Positions 33,896 to 42,675 of a stretch of DNA of 64,000 bases are shown piece after piece (position 1 is the stretch's first letter; the number at the start of each line of letters is the position of its first letter). The translations under genes and the position numbers were made by a program. The notes under the pieces are model-generated. The model searched no databases, was not told the DNA's origin, and worked only from the letters and a program-made list of their open reading frames with translations. Source of the DNA: Desulfobulbus alkaliphilus (GTDB lineage: Bacteria > Desulfobacterota > Desulfobulbia > Desulfobulbales > Desulfobulbaceae); assembly GCF_016918545.1 (NCBI RefSeq), contig NZ_JAFFQC010000017.1, positions 1 to 64,000 on the forward strand, in the 5' to 3' direction.

Positions 33896-34801
33896 TTATT
33901 GAATTGTTGTTTTAAAATCCACAATCCCAAGCGGGTTCATGGAGGGAGAGCTGATGATTTTTTTCCAGGTTGCTCTGATCCGATCCTGGGTCATACCCTG
34001 TTCACGGTATTCAAAGATGGTTTTTCCTGCCACCATGGCATGGGTAAACACCGAATCAAACGGAATTCGGCCCAGGAGGATAATATTATGCTGCTCTGCC
34101 ATTGCCTCGATCGCTTCGGTCATTTCGATATTGAGATCATACTTATTGACACAGACCATGCCCGGTATCCGGAAATGAGCGGCAAGTTCCACCACCCGCT
34201 CCATATCGTGCAGGCCGGATACCGTTGGTTCAACCACGATCACCAGAACCGTAGCCCCACCGATGGCAGCTATCACCGGGCATCCTATTCCAGGCGGGCC
34301 ATCGGTCAGTATCAGGTCGCATTGCCGTTCTTCCGCCAGTTGACGGGTTGCCTTGCGCACCAGACTGACCAGCTTACCTGAATTTTCCTCGGCAATGCCA
34401 AGGCGGGCATGGACCATGGGACCGAATCGGGTTGCAGAAATATACCATTCACCGCAACGCTGTATCGGAAAATCGATGGCCGTAACCGGACAGAAATCAA
34501 CACAGACCCCGCATCCCACGCACCGGATGAGGTCGACCTGGAACCGATCGGTGATGGCTCCGAATCGGCACAGATCCAGACAGACCCCGCATCCGGTGCA
34601 TGTGTCGGGACGAATAGAAGCCTTGCCGCCGCCCATGAAATCGCTTCGTTGGCGGACCTGCGGTTGCATCAACAGGTGCAGGTCAGCGGCATCAACGTCG
34701 GCATCACAGAGAATACTGTTTTCTGCCAGAGCGGCAAAAGCAGCGGCCAAACTTGTTTTACCGGTCCCGCCCTTGCCGCTGATGATTACTATTTCACGCA
34801 T
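33896..34801 (-). CDS. MinD-superfamily ATPase with inserted ferredoxin domain (a)
   Basis: The 301-aa protein has a deviant Walker A of the MinD/Mrp type (SGKGGTGKTSLA) at residues 8-19. An inserted two-[4Fe-4S] ferredoxin module at about 62-110 carries CTGCGVCLDLCRFGAI and CVGCGVCVDFCPVTAI, and ILTDGPPGIGCPVIAAI is the switch/Walker B region. Such paired ATPases belong to the ORP complex in Desulfovibrio vulgaris and are thought to help build or insert a metal cluster. The frame ends beside a MITE, and its partner (b) lies upstream, separated by another MITE. Confidence 0.9.
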   Translation of the reverse strand: MREIVIISGKGGTGKTSLAAAFAALAENSILCDADVDAADLHLLMQPQVRQRSDFMGGGKASIRPDTCTGCGVCLDLCRFGAITDRFQVDLIRCVGCGVCVDFCPVTAIDFPIQRCGEWYISATRFGPMVHARLGIAEENSGKLVSLVRKATRQLAEERQCDLILTDGPPGIGCPVIAAIGGATVLVIVVEPTVSGLHDMERVVELAAHFRIPGMVCVNKYDLNIEMTEAIEAMAEQHNIILLGRIPFDSVFTHAMVAGKTIFEYREQGMTQDRIRATWKKIISSPSMNPLGIVDFKTTIQ

Positions 34802-34819
34802 GATACTCCTTTCCTCTCC

Positions 34820-34929
34820 CCTGGATCCGTGACGGCTGGACTCTTGTTTAAATATATCTTTTTGTAATCATGTTTTAATTATAGCGAAATCCTTGACAAT
34901 AACCTTCACCAGCCGTTCACGGATTCAGG
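34820..34929 (+). mobile_element. MITE, short form, 110 bp
   Basis: Left end CCTGGATCCGTGACGGCTGG, right end GTTCACGGATTCAGG. The AT-rich part is present, and CACCAGCC jumps directly to the right end with no central hairpin. I see no clean flanking duplication; ATTCAGG is repeated just outside the right end. It separates the two MinD-like genes and stops 2 bp before the stop codon at 34932. Confidence 0.8.
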
Positions 34930-34931
34930 AT

Positions 34932-35774
34932 TCAGGTTTCCGCAAGAACGCCGGTTATATCCAAGAACAGCCGCCGAAATTTTTCCCTCCACTCCGGTAT
35001 TTCTTCAACAACCATTTTGCCTCTGGAATAAATTTCGGCAATTCGGCGTTCAAATGGGATGGTTAACAATATCGGGATGTTTTCACTTTGCGCATACGCG
35101 AAGACTTTTTCATCGCCGATATCGGCCCTGTTGACCACCAATCCACAGGGGATACCGAGCACTCGCACGGCTTCCACCGCCAACCGCAGATCATGAAGAC
35201 CGAAGGGGGTCGGTTCAGTGACCAGAAGAATGAAGTCTGCGCCATGCATGGCGGCGATCACAGGGCAGGAGGTGCCAGGCGGCGCATCGACAATGGTGAT
35301 CAGCTGGGGATCAGCAGCATCCCGTACCCGATGGATCAGAGGCGGCGACATGGCCTCACCTACCCGCAATCGGCCATTAATGAAGCGGATGCCGTTGCTG
35401 GTTCCGAAGTTGAGGGTTCCCAGTTCCCGGCCGGTTTCCGTGATCGCCCCTTCAGGACAAACCAGCATGCAGCCCCCACAGCTATGACAGAGTTCTGGAA
35501 AGACAAGCACTGTGTCCTTGAGAACAGCAAGCGCGTTGAATCGGCAAATTTCCGCACATTTTTTACAAAAGGTGCATTTTTCCATATCAACCTGAGGAAC
35601 CGGCGTTTCCACCCGTTCAGTTCGCTGCAGAATCGGATGGAGAAAAAGATGGGCATTGGGTTCCTCGACATCACAGTCGAGCAATTCAACATCTGCCCCC
35701 AGTGCGAGAGCCAGATTGGTGGCCACGGTTGTCTTGCCGGTTCCACCCTTGCCGCTGGCAACACTGATGATCAT
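34932..35774 (-). CDS. MinD-superfamily ATPase with inserted ferredoxin domain (b)
   Basis: The 280-aa protein is a paralogue of the gene at 33896. Walker A ASGKGGTGKTTVATNLALAL is followed by an inserted ferredoxin module with CTFCKKCAEICRFNAL and CHSCGGCMLVCPEGAI, and VDAPPGTSCPVIAAM. The pair probably acts as a heterodimer in the ORP-type complex. Its start overlaps the stop of the receiver-like gene by 4 bp (ATGA), showing translational coupling. Confidence 0.9.
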   Translation of the reverse strand: MIISVASGKGGTGKTTVATNLALALGADVELLDCDVEEPNAHLFLHPILQRTERVETPVPQVDMEKCTFCKKCAEICRFNALAVLKDTVLVFPELCHSCGGCMLVCPEGAITETGRELGTLNFGTSNGIRFINGRLRVGEAMSPPLIHRVRDAADPQLITIVDAPPGTSCPVIAAMHGADFILLVTEPTPFGLHDLRLAVEAVRVLGIPCGLVVNRADIGDEKVFAYAQSENIPILLTIPFERRIAEIYSRGKMVVEEIPEWREKFRRLFLDITGVLAET

Positions 35775-36172
35775 GATGCCACCGCCCTGTTCGGTTCGAC
35801 CTGCATCAGTCCAGTAATCTTTTCGATCACGGCAAGCAGTGCTTCTGCTTCTTTTTCCCCAGGATGAGGCGGTAATTGCATCAACACACCGAGTCCTTCG
35901 GTGGCTTCATGAAAATCAGCTTCCGAAAGAGTTCCGACAATGGCGGTATTGACCAATGGGTTGACCTGGACCAGCCGCTGGACAAATTCGATTCCGCTCA
36001 TATCATCGAGCTGCTGGTCGACAATAACCAGATCCATGGTCATTCCCTGGAGCTGTTTCAGACCGGAGGACCCAGTTGCGGCCGGCATAAACCGGACATC
36101 CTGCTTCCGCCGCAAACGATCAACCAACAGAGCAAAGCGGGAAAAGTCCTTGGCAACAAATAAAATGATCAA
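35771..36172 (-). CDS. Receiver-like protein, degenerate
   Basis: The 133-aa single-domain protein resembles a response-regulator receiver fold: MIILFVAKDFSRFALLVDRL for strand 1 with an unusual start (no paired acidic residues), phospho-acceptor-like Asp in LVIVDQQLDDMSG, and a late strand IVGTLSE. The canonical Lys is not evident, as QLPPHPGE stands where KP would be, so phosphorylation is doubtful. It is coupled to MinD-like ATPase (b). A role as a protein-interaction module in the ORP-like complex is inference. Confidence 0.6.
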   Translation of the reverse strand: MIILFVAKDFSRFALLVDRLRRKQDVRFMPAATGSSGLKQLQGMTMDLVIVDQQLDDMSGIEFVQRLVQVNPLVNTAIVGTLSEADFHEATEGLGVLMQLPPHPGEKEAEALLAVIEKITGLMQVEPNRAVAS

Positions 36173-36259
36173 AAGAATCCTCTTTATACCTGGACCAGTT
36201 GGTCAAGAGGCCAGCCGGTCGATTATCGTGTTGAAGCGGGGTTTCAGGGCAGGAGCTGA

Positions 36260-36532
36260 TCAGCGTTGCCCACTTCTCCGTTGACCGCTGTTGCGTCTGC
36301 CTCGACCAAGGCCGCGACCCATGCCTCTGCCCTGTCCTCTGCCAGGTCCCTGTCCCTGACCTTGCCAGGTCGTGCGGGCCTGAGCAGCTTCCTGCTGGGC
36401 CTGCTCCTGATCCCTTGGTCCTTCCTGTTGGGATTGGGCGGTATCCGTGGAACCGTTCTGACGGCAGAGACCTTGCTGTCTACCAGTGAGCGGACCGTTA
36501 CCCAAAGGCCCTCTTCGATTCATTCCAGGCAT
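36260..36532 (-). CDS. DUF5320-type Gly/Gln/Arg-rich small protein
   Basis: The 90-aa protein opens MPGMNRRGPLGNGPLTGRQQ, then GLC, the signature of DUF5320 proteins (PGxxxxGPxGxGPxTGR). A Gln/Glu-rich coil follows and then a Gly-Arg-Gln tail of GRGQGRGMGRG type. GGAGGTACGAAT precedes ATG. These short proteins regularly accompany NifX/MinD clusters in anaerobes; their function is unknown. Confidence 0.8.
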   Translation of the reverse strand: MPGMNRRGPLGNGPLTGRQQGLCRQNGSTDTAQSQQEGPRDQEQAQQEAAQARTTWQGQGQGPGRGQGRGMGRGLGRGRRNSGQRRSGQR

Positions 36533-36575
36533 ATTCGTACCTCCATTGTTAGAGTTGGTTTTATATTAATTCTGT

Positions 36576-37109
36576 TCAGGTTTCATCCACCAGCCTTGCG
36601 GATGGATCCGGAGCGAGCGGACCGTATTTCTTGTCTTCATCCTTTCTCTCAGTTGTCATCTGAGACCTTCGCTGCCCCCGTGCATACTGTCCTCTTCTTG
36701 GGGATTGTTTGATTTCTCGTCCACGACGGATTTTTCCCTGACAGCAGATGTGTTTTCCGCAACCCGGCATGGTGAATTCACCCCGCAACGACTTTCCCCG
36801 CGCATACCTGGTCAGGACTCGGCGAAAATTTCCGGCAACAAAGGGAATCAGCTCAAAACCAGCTGTCTCAAGCATGCTTGCCGGTCCTTCGCAAACAGCG
36901 CCGCAGATAATTACCATGACCTTATGTGCTCGAAGCAACTGAATAAATTCCACCAGTCGGCCGGGGTCAAAATGCAGATACGAGGAATTGACGATCTCGG
37001 TTCCGTGAACCTCAGCGATAAAGAGTGTACGTGCTGAGTCAAACACCGGTGATATCCGATGGCCCCACACAGTCACAGCAATTGTTCGGCACGAGTTTTC
37101 CTGTTGCAT
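36576..37109 (-). CDS. NifX-like protein with extended C-terminus
   Basis: The 177-aa protein has a FeMo-cofactor-binding type domain at 8-110 (IAVTVWGHRISPVFDSARTL, VMVIICGAVCEGPASMLETAG) and then a tail with FTMPGCGKHICCQGK, a Cys cluster likely to bind metal. The last 40 residues are charged and probably disordered. It is the first gene of the minus-strand ORP-like row, behind a region with two palindromes that could be the target of the sigma-54 activator encoded upstream. Confidence 0.8.
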   Translation of the reverse strand: MQQENSCRTIAVTVWGHRISPVFDSARTLFIAEVHGTEIVNSSYLHFDPGRLVEFIQLLRAHKVMVIICGAVCEGPASMLETAGFELIPFVAGNFRRVLTRYARGKSLRGEFTMPGCGKHICCQGKIRRGREIKQSPRRGQYARGQRRSQMTTERKDEDKKYGPLAPDPSARLVDET

Positions 37110-37208
37110 GCCCTTCTTTATCCAAAAGCTGTGCCTGATATACGTTTTCTCAGAAAATAACTTTTCTTTCTGGAATTAGGGCTTTTTTTTGCTGGTACTT
37201 CTTTTGGA

Positions 37209-37255
37209 TCAGAATTTCTGAAAGAAAGGGTCGCACCAAGGGAACCCTGTGCGAC
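37209..37255. promoter_or_regulatory. Two palindromes upstream of the ORP-like operon
   Basis: TCAGAA-T-TTCTGA (37209-37221) and GTCGCAC...GTGCGAC (37230-37255, 7-bp arms, 12-nt spacer) lie between the sigma-54 activator gene and the first NifX-like gene. They are candidate activator-binding sites. I could not find a convincing -24/-12 promoter element with them, so the assignment is tentative. Confidence 0.4.
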
Positions 37256-37274
37256 TGTAAGGGTGCTGATTACG

Positions 37275-38690
37275 CTACTCTGTATGCGGAGACGTTGACG
37301 AGCGACCGTCAACCGGGGGGAGCATGAGGTTGAGTTTTTTCAACTTACGAAACAGGGTACTTTTATGCATGCCCAAATCCCGGGCGGCGGCCAGCCGGTT
37401 GTACCCATTCCGTCGCAGGGCCTCGCCTATTACCTCTGCTTCGGTGGCCTGTTGAGCTGCCTGCAACTGTGACGCAGGCCTTTTCTTTTCAGGCTGGGTC
37501 AGATGTGTTGGCAGATGCTGAGGATGAATCTCCCCCTGGGTGCAGAGAATAAAGGCATGTTCGATGATATTTTCCAGTTCTCTGATATTTCCAGGATACT
37601 CATGGCGCATCAAACACTCCATAGCCTCGGCACTGATACCGCTCACCGTCTTGCCGCGGAGCCGGTTCATTTTATCGATGAAGCGTTCGATCAGCAGCGG
37701 TATATCTTCTTTTCGGTCAAGCAGGGGTGGCAGGCGAATGCGAACGATATTGATTCGATAATAGAGATCCTGACGGAACCGTCCCTGTTCAACCAGAGAT
37801 TCGAGATCCTGATTGGTAGCCGCAAGGATGCGGACATCGGCCCGATACTGACGCACATCACCCAGCATCTGAAACGTTCGCTCCTCCAGGACCCGTAAAA
37901 GTTTGACCTGAAACGCAGGGCTGGTTTCTCCCAGCTCGTCAAGCAGGATAGTACCACCCTGGGCCACGGCAAAATATCCCGGCTTATCACGCACCGCGTT
38001 TGTAAAGGCGCCGGCTTTATATCCAAAGAGTTCCGATTCCAGCAGGGAATCAGGTAAGGCGGCACAATTGATGGCCACAAAGGGTTTATTTTTTCGGGTC
38101 GACTGGTCATGGAGGGCTTTAGCGAGCATCTCCTTGCCGGTGCCGGTTTCACCCTCGATGAGGACAGTGGAGTCGCTCACAGCGATTCTGGGGAGTACAG
38201 TAAAGATTTTTTTCATCAGGTGGCTGCGACTGACCATATCGCCCTGACGGAAACTATCACTCAATTCACGGCGTAATTCCTCCACCACCGTATTGTCGCG
38301 AAAGGTTTCCACCCCACCAAGAACAACACCTTCCTCGTTGACAAGGGGCGCGGTGGACACATCAATGGGAATACGCTGTCTGTTACTGTTGATGATATAG
38401 GTAGAGGTACTGACAAAGGATCTGCCCTCCTGCATGGTTCGGCGCAGAGCACAATCTCCCTCGCACATGTTCGACCGAAAGACCTCCCAGCAGAAACGTC
38501 CGATTGCCTCCGCTCGAGGGACACCGGTTATTTCCTCAGCGGCCCGATTGAACGAGGTGATTCTCCACTCATGATCAACCGTGAATACCCCGTCGGAAAT
38601 GCTTTCCAGGATGGTATTGGTGACATCCCCGGCATGCTTGGTCCTCTCTTTTTTCACAACCTGCCTCGTTGTTGTCCATTCCTGACACAT
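37275..38690 (-). CDS. Sigma-54-dependent PAS/AAA+/Fis regulator
   Basis: The 471-aa protein starts at ATG 38690 behind AGGGAG. A PAS sensor spans about 25-140, with Cys residues in FCWEVFRSNMCEGDCALRR that could bind metal or Fe-S. The AAA+ domain has Walker A GETGTGKE, Walker B GGTILLDELGE and the arginine-finger region RFRQDLYYRINIV. A Fis-type helix-turn-helix (EALRRNGYNRLAAARDLGMH) ends the protein. The sigma-54 contact loop reads GAFTNA instead of GAFTGA. It probably controls the adjacent ORP-like operon, as a homologous regulator does in Desulfovibrio vulgaris. Confidence 0.9.
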   Translation of the reverse strand: MCQEWTTTRQVVKKERTKHAGDVTNTILESISDGVFTVDHEWRITSFNRAAEEITGVPRAEAIGRFCWEVFRSNMCEGDCALRRTMQEGRSFVSTSTYIINSNRQRIPIDVSTAPLVNEEGVVLGGVETFRDNTVVEELRRELSDSFRQGDMVSRSHLMKKIFTVLPRIAVSDSTVLIEGETGTGKEMLAKALHDQSTRKNKPFVAINCAALPDSLLESELFGYKAGAFTNAVRDKPGYFAVAQGGTILLDELGETSPAFQVKLLRVLEERTFQMLGDVRQYRADVRILAATNQDLESLVEQGRFRQDLYYRINIVRIRLPPLLDRKEDIPLLIERFIDKMNRLRGKTVSGISAEAMECLMRHEYPGNIRELENIIEHAFILCTQGEIHPQHLPTHLTQPEKKRPASQLQAAQQATEAEVIGEALRRNGYNRLAAARDLGMHKSTLFRKLKKLNLMLPPVDGRSSTSPHTE

Positions 38691-39048
38691 TGGGCATCTC
38701 CCTACGCCCCTTAAAGAAAACCTCGCCTTAATCAGGAGATACTCCATCGTTTGCCGGGCTGCGTTGCGGCCCCGTTTTCCCTTTCTTTGTAATCAGCCCC
38801 GATACTTCTGGCAACCATTGATGCACCAGGTCATTTTGCCAACTCCATCGAGGCTGCTGACAGAAAGCGCCGTACGATCAGAGGGGTTGTCACTGTCCGG
38901 TTTATCAATCCCCTCACGTATCAGGTTCGTGCATAAAGACCTTTACAGGCAACCGGCTGTTTTGTAAGACTTCTTGTATCGGTGGCCAGCAAATCGCCAT
39001 AAAAAGGCACAAATATCTGCCTTGTTCTGTTCGTAGCAGGGAGGAGTG
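38691..39048. other. Gene-free stretch between the sigma-54 regulator and lrgA
   Basis: Divergent intergenic region of about 355 bp that should carry promoters for both sides. I see no repeat copy, no convincing hairpin and no clear sigma-54 promoter; TGGCAACCATTGATGC near 38812 has the wrong spacing for one. Confidence 0.5.
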
Positions 39049-39393
39049 ATGATTGTCGGATTATCGATTATTTTTATCTGCCTGTTGCTTGGTGAAGGCG
39101 TGGCTCATGTGTTGAGCCTGCCGATCCCGGGTAATGTCATTGGTATGGTCATCCTGACCACGGCGCTTATGCTCGGCATTGTCCGCCTGGAGCAGGTCAA
39201 ACCGGTGGCCGATGGCCTGCTTAAATACCTTGCCCTGCTGTTTGTGCCGCCTGGGGTGGGTCTGCTGCTCTACGGTGAAGTCCTCAAAGCTTCCTGGCTG
39301 GCCATCGGAGTCAGTCTGGTTGTCAGCACGGTTATCGTCCTCGGTACGGTGGGTTTGCTCCAACAATACCTGGAACGCCGCCGCCATGAATGA
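39049..39393 (+). CDS. lrgA: CidA/LrgA-family membrane protein
   Basis: The 114-aa protein has four predicted transmembrane helices (about 2-20, 25-45, 58-78, 83-105). MIVGLSIIFICLLLGEGVAH, then LPIPGNVIGMVIL, is the LrgA/CidA signature (PGxxxGM). The ATG at 39049 fits the GGGAGGAG site better than the GTG 3 nt upstream. It overlaps lrgB by 8 bp. These holin-like pairs influence murein hydrolase activity and, in plants and some bacteria, export glycolate or pyruvate. Confidence 0.87.
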   Translation: MIVGLSIIFICLLLGEGVAHVLSLPIPGNVIGMVILTTALMLGIVRLEQVKPVADGLLKYLALLFVPPGVGLLLYGEVLKASWLAIGVSLVVSTVIVLGTVGLLQQYLERRRHE

Positions 39394-40102
39394 AATCCTG
39401 ACCTCACCAACCTTTGCCATCGCCACCACCCTGGTCACCTACTGGGCAGCACAGAAAATATACGAGCGCTGGAACTTCCCTTTTCTTAATCCGGTCTTGA
39501 TCACGATTCTGGCCCTGATGGGCCTGCTCAAAGGACTGCAGATCCCGTATGAGCGGTATGAGGCCGGCGGTCAATACATCAGCTTCTGGCTGGGGCCGGC
39601 TGTGGTTGCCCTGGGGGTACCTCTGTACCAGCACATGGAGACCATCAAAAAACGGGGTATAGCGATCAGTTGTTCCATCCTGGCCGGCAGCATCATCGGT
39701 ATCCTCACGGCCGCCGGTCTGGCCGGTCTGCTGGGTGCCAGTGACCTCATCATAATCTCCATGGCTCCCAAATCAGCGACCACCCCGATTGCCATGGGGA
39801 TTGTTGAAAAACTCCAGGGCATTCCTTCATTGACCGCCGCCATAGTAGTCATCACCGGGGTTTTAGGAGCCGTAATTGGCCCCTTTGTTCTGCGCTGCCT
39901 TGGTGTTGTCAGCCCCACAGCCTTCGGTCTGGCCATGGGAGCCGCCGCCCATGGCCTGGGTACGGCGCGAGCCCTCGAGGAAGGAGAAACGCAAGGGGCG
40001 ATGAGCGGTCTGGCCTTGTGCGTGAACGGGATCATGACAGCGATTTTCACCCCGATCCTGCTCAAAGTACTCCTGGCCGCTTTCAACAACCTGAATCCGT
40101 GA
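39386..40102 (+). CDS. lrgB: LrgB-family membrane protein
   Basis: The 238-aa protein has about seven membrane helices and the LrgB hallmarks PKSATTPIAMGI and GLAMGAAAHGLGTARALEEG. It is translationally coupled to lrgA. The last residues (NNLNP) and the stop codon are read from a MITE left end (CCTGAATCCGTGA at 40090), so the natural C-terminus has been replaced or shortened by the insertion. The core of the protein is intact. Confidence 0.9.
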   Translation: MNEILTSPTFAIATTLVTYWAAQKIYERWNFPFLNPVLITILALMGLLKGLQIPYERYEAGGQYISFWLGPAVVALGVPLYQHMETIKKRGIAISCSILAGSIIGILTAAGLAGLLGASDLIIISMAPKSATTPIAMGIVEKLQGIPSLTAAIVVITGVLGAVIGPFVLRCLGVVSPTAFGLAMGAAAHGLGTARALEEGETQGAMSGLALCVNGIMTAIFTPILLKVLLAAFNNLNP

Positions 40103-40113
40103 CGACTGCACGG
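40090..40113 (+). repeat. MITE left-end fragment giving the lrgB stop
   Basis: CCTGAATCCGTGACGACTGC is the left terminus of the MITE family; the rest is missing. The TGA within it is the lrgB stop codon. Confidence 0.75.
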
Positions 40114-40128
40114 TGAAATAGAGTGGCA

Positions 40129-40151
40129 GGCCGGCACGGCACGGGCTGGCC
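40129..40151 (+). terminator. Possible lrgAB terminator
   Basis: GGCCGGC / GCTGGCC (7 bp, one G-T pair) is followed by GGTTTTGG, 26 bp after lrgB. Moderate stem, short T-run. Confidence 0.4.
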
Positions 40152-40257
40152 GGTTTTGGAGATAATATTTCAGCCTCCCCCGGACTGTATCAATTACAAA
40201 TACGGTGGATATACACAGGCGCTGATCATCGGGAACAGGACTGATGATGATGTTCTT

Positions 40258-42663
40258 TCAGTATCCCCCCGGTCCCAAGCCGAAGGTCAAAGTATCCCCG
40301 GGGCTGAGTTGATAAATTTTGCCTTGAAACGAGATCTTGGTTGTTTCCAGGTCACACTGATCACAGGCAATGGTGACAGATTCCTGAGTTGCGGCAATGT
40401 CGAACCAGTTGCCCCGGTATTTGATCCGCATGGACAGCCGGGGCAGTCCCTGGGGAATGCTCGGGTGCAGATAGAGCACATCGTCATGAAACTCCAGTCC
40501 TGTATAGCAGCGCTGAAGAATATCCACGGTCCCGGCCATGGCGCCGAGATGGATTCCTTCATGGGTCGTTCCCCCCTGGATGTCGGAAATATCACTTTCC
40601 AACGCCTTCTGAAACAGTTCCCAGGAACCCTGCCGCTTTGATCTGGCCAACACCCAGGAATGGACAATATTGCTCAAGGTCGAACCATGGGAACTTCTCT
40701 GCAGATAGTATTCGATGTTGCGGGGAATGGATTCCGGTGCGAAATCATAGCCCATCAGCGCGAAGAGGTCCTGAATTTCATCGGCGGAAAAAAGATAGAA
40801 AAGCATGAGTACATCAGCCTGCTTGGATACCTTATAGCGGTTGGGCGTGTCCCCCTCTGCTTCGAGAATACGGTCCAGGCGATGAATATTCCCATATTTG
40901 TTCCGGTAGGCCTGCCAATCAAATTCGCGAAGCTGATCGTACCCTTCGAACTGACTGATAATGCCCTCTCCATGAAAAGCGACGCGCATCTTTTTGATGA
41001 TATCCTGCCAGCGCGCCAACTCCTTCTGATGTACCCCCAGGGTCTGCAGTAATTCTCCCCGCCTCTGCGGAGCAAGGGCCTCGATGGCTTTCAGAGCGGT
41101 TCGCAGCACATAAACGGTCATGACATTGGTGTAGGCATTGTTGTCAAGGCCCGGGGTTTCCGCATCCGGATATCCATCATGGTATTCATCGGGCCCCATG
41201 ACCCCGAGAATCTCATAACGGTCCAGTTCCTGATTGAACGTTGTCAGTGCAGACAGGAATCGGGCAATCTCGAGAATCATCTCCGCACCGTAGGTGGCGA
41301 GAAATTCACGGTCACCGGTGGTCTTGTAATACTGCCAGACATTGTAGGCGATGGTATTGTTGACATGGCGCTGCAAATGGGTGTTATCCGGCAACCACCG
41401 CCCCGATTTAGGATTCAGGTGGAGATGCTGGGTTTCTTCGCGGCCGTTGCTGCCGCTCTGCCATGGATAGAGGGCTCCGCAAAGTCCCACAGTCCGCGCC
41501 TCGAGCCGGGCTCGATCAAGCCGCCGGTACCGGTACAGTAACAGCGATCGGGTCAGCGAGGGTATCCTCAGGTTGAGATAGGGAAAAATAAAGAGTTCAT
41601 CCCAGAAGATATGCCCCCGGTAGGCCTCCCCGTGCCATCCCCTGGCCGGGGTGCCCACATCCAGATCAATGGAGTTTCTTGACACGGTCTGCAGCAGATG
41701 GAAGATATGCAGCCGCAGGATCATCTGCGCCCGGTCACTACGTTCAAGACGGATGTCGCATCGATTCCAGAGATGTCCCCACTGCAGCACATGACTCTGA
41801 AGAAGTTGATCGAATCCCTCGGCACTGCCAACGGTGTCCACGGCATCCAGAGCGGGCTCGGCAACGGCACAATCTCGGGAGGTGAAAAAAGAGACAACCT
41901 TCTCGATGCGAATAGCTTGCTTTTCGACTGCATCGACGAGAATATCATGGCCGATGTACCCGGGACGCATGACCAATTTTCGATCCGCTTCGAGCACCTG
42001 TTGTTCGCTGAAAACCCGAATTCTCGCCGCCTGGGCTACCCGCAGTCGTGATTGATTGGTTTCCACCAGCAGACAGATGGTTTCGTCGTCAACAGCCTCG
42101 CTGCGTACAGGATCGAGATGTTTACCGTTGAGCTGCTGGTACCTTTCCACCCCGGCATTGATCACAGTGCCATCAAGACTGGAATGCACCTCGAAGCGTC
42201 CTGACCAGTTTTCAGCCACCAGAACCGTGTCCAGGGCGGCAAGGTGCATACGGCCCATATGGACAAAGCGCCGTTGTACCAGGGTGGTTTCCCTTCCCTG
42301 CTTATCCTTGCAGCGTATAGTCCGTCGCAAGACCCCCTGTTGCAGATCAAGTTCCTGACGATAAAAAAGAACATCAACCGAGCGGAGATTGAACCAGTCC
42401 CCCCCCTCGGGCCGGAACTTGGTTACCAGCCAGTTGGGCATGTTGACCAGATCTTCATTTTCGATGACCCGACCGGCAATCCTGGTCTGCAGGCGGTTGT
42501 AGCCTCCGGCGAGATAGGTGCCGGGGTAATGTATAGCAGAGGCTTCGGACTCAGGAGCCGCGCCCCGGGTCGCAAAATACCCGTTCCCCACGGTGCAGAG
42601 GGCCTCGCGAAGCCCTTCCTCCTCAGAGTCAAATCCTTCATAGACCAGTGTCCAGGTACTCAT
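40258..42663 (-). CDS. Glycoside hydrolase family 65 (trehalose phosphorylase-like)
   Basis: The 801-aa protein has the GH65 layout: N-terminal beta-sandwich (1-270; REALCTVGNGYFATRGA), a linker, an (alpha/alpha)6 catalytic barrel (about 310-680) with YRGHIFWDELFIFPYL and the general-acid Glu in GVMGPDEYHDGYPD, and a small C-terminal beta domain with phosphate-site segments near HEGIHLGAMAGT. Family members phosphorolyse or hydrolyse trehalose, maltose or kojibiose. Beside a trehalose synthase and a trehalose-phosphatase-like gene, trehalose phosphorylase or hydrolase is most likely. A MITE separates it from the phosphatase. Confidence 0.87.
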   Translation of the reverse strand: MSTWTLVYEGFDSEEEGLREALCTVGNGYFATRGAAPESEASAIHYPGTYLAGGYNRLQTRIAGRVIENEDLVNMPNWLVTKFRPEGGDWFNLRSVDVLFYRQELDLQQGVLRRTIRCKDKQGRETTLVQRRFVHMGRMHLAALDTVLVAENWSGRFEVHSSLDGTVINAGVERYQQLNGKHLDPVRSEAVDDETICLLVETNQSRLRVAQAARIRVFSEQQVLEADRKLVMRPGYIGHDILVDAVEKQAIRIEKVVSFFTSRDCAVAEPALDAVDTVGSAEGFDQLLQSHVLQWGHLWNRCDIRLERSDRAQMILRLHIFHLLQTVSRNSIDLDVGTPARGWHGEAYRGHIFWDELFIFPYLNLRIPSLTRSLLLYRYRRLDRARLEARTVGLCGALYPWQSGSNGREETQHLHLNPKSGRWLPDNTHLQRHVNNTIAYNVWQYYKTTGDREFLATYGAEMILEIARFLSALTTFNQELDRYEILGVMGPDEYHDGYPDAETPGLDNNAYTNVMTVYVLRTALKAIEALAPQRRGELLQTLGVHQKELARWQDIIKKMRVAFHGEGIISQFEGYDQLREFDWQAYRNKYGNIHRLDRILEAEGDTPNRYKVSKQADVLMLFYLFSADEIQDLFALMGYDFAPESIPRNIEYYLQRSSHGSTLSNIVHSWVLARSKRQGSWELFQKALESDISDIQGGTTHEGIHLGAMAGTVDILQRCYTGLEFHDDVLYLHPSIPQGLPRLSMRIKYRGNWFDIAATQESVTIACDQCDLETTKISFQGKIYQLSPGDTLTFGLGPGGY

Positions 42664-42675
42664 GGTGACCTCCTC

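Noticed and set aside
38812..38830. Sigma-54 promoter TGGCA...TTGATGC before lrgA
   Set aside because: The GG-to-GC spacing is one base too long and the -12 part does not match.
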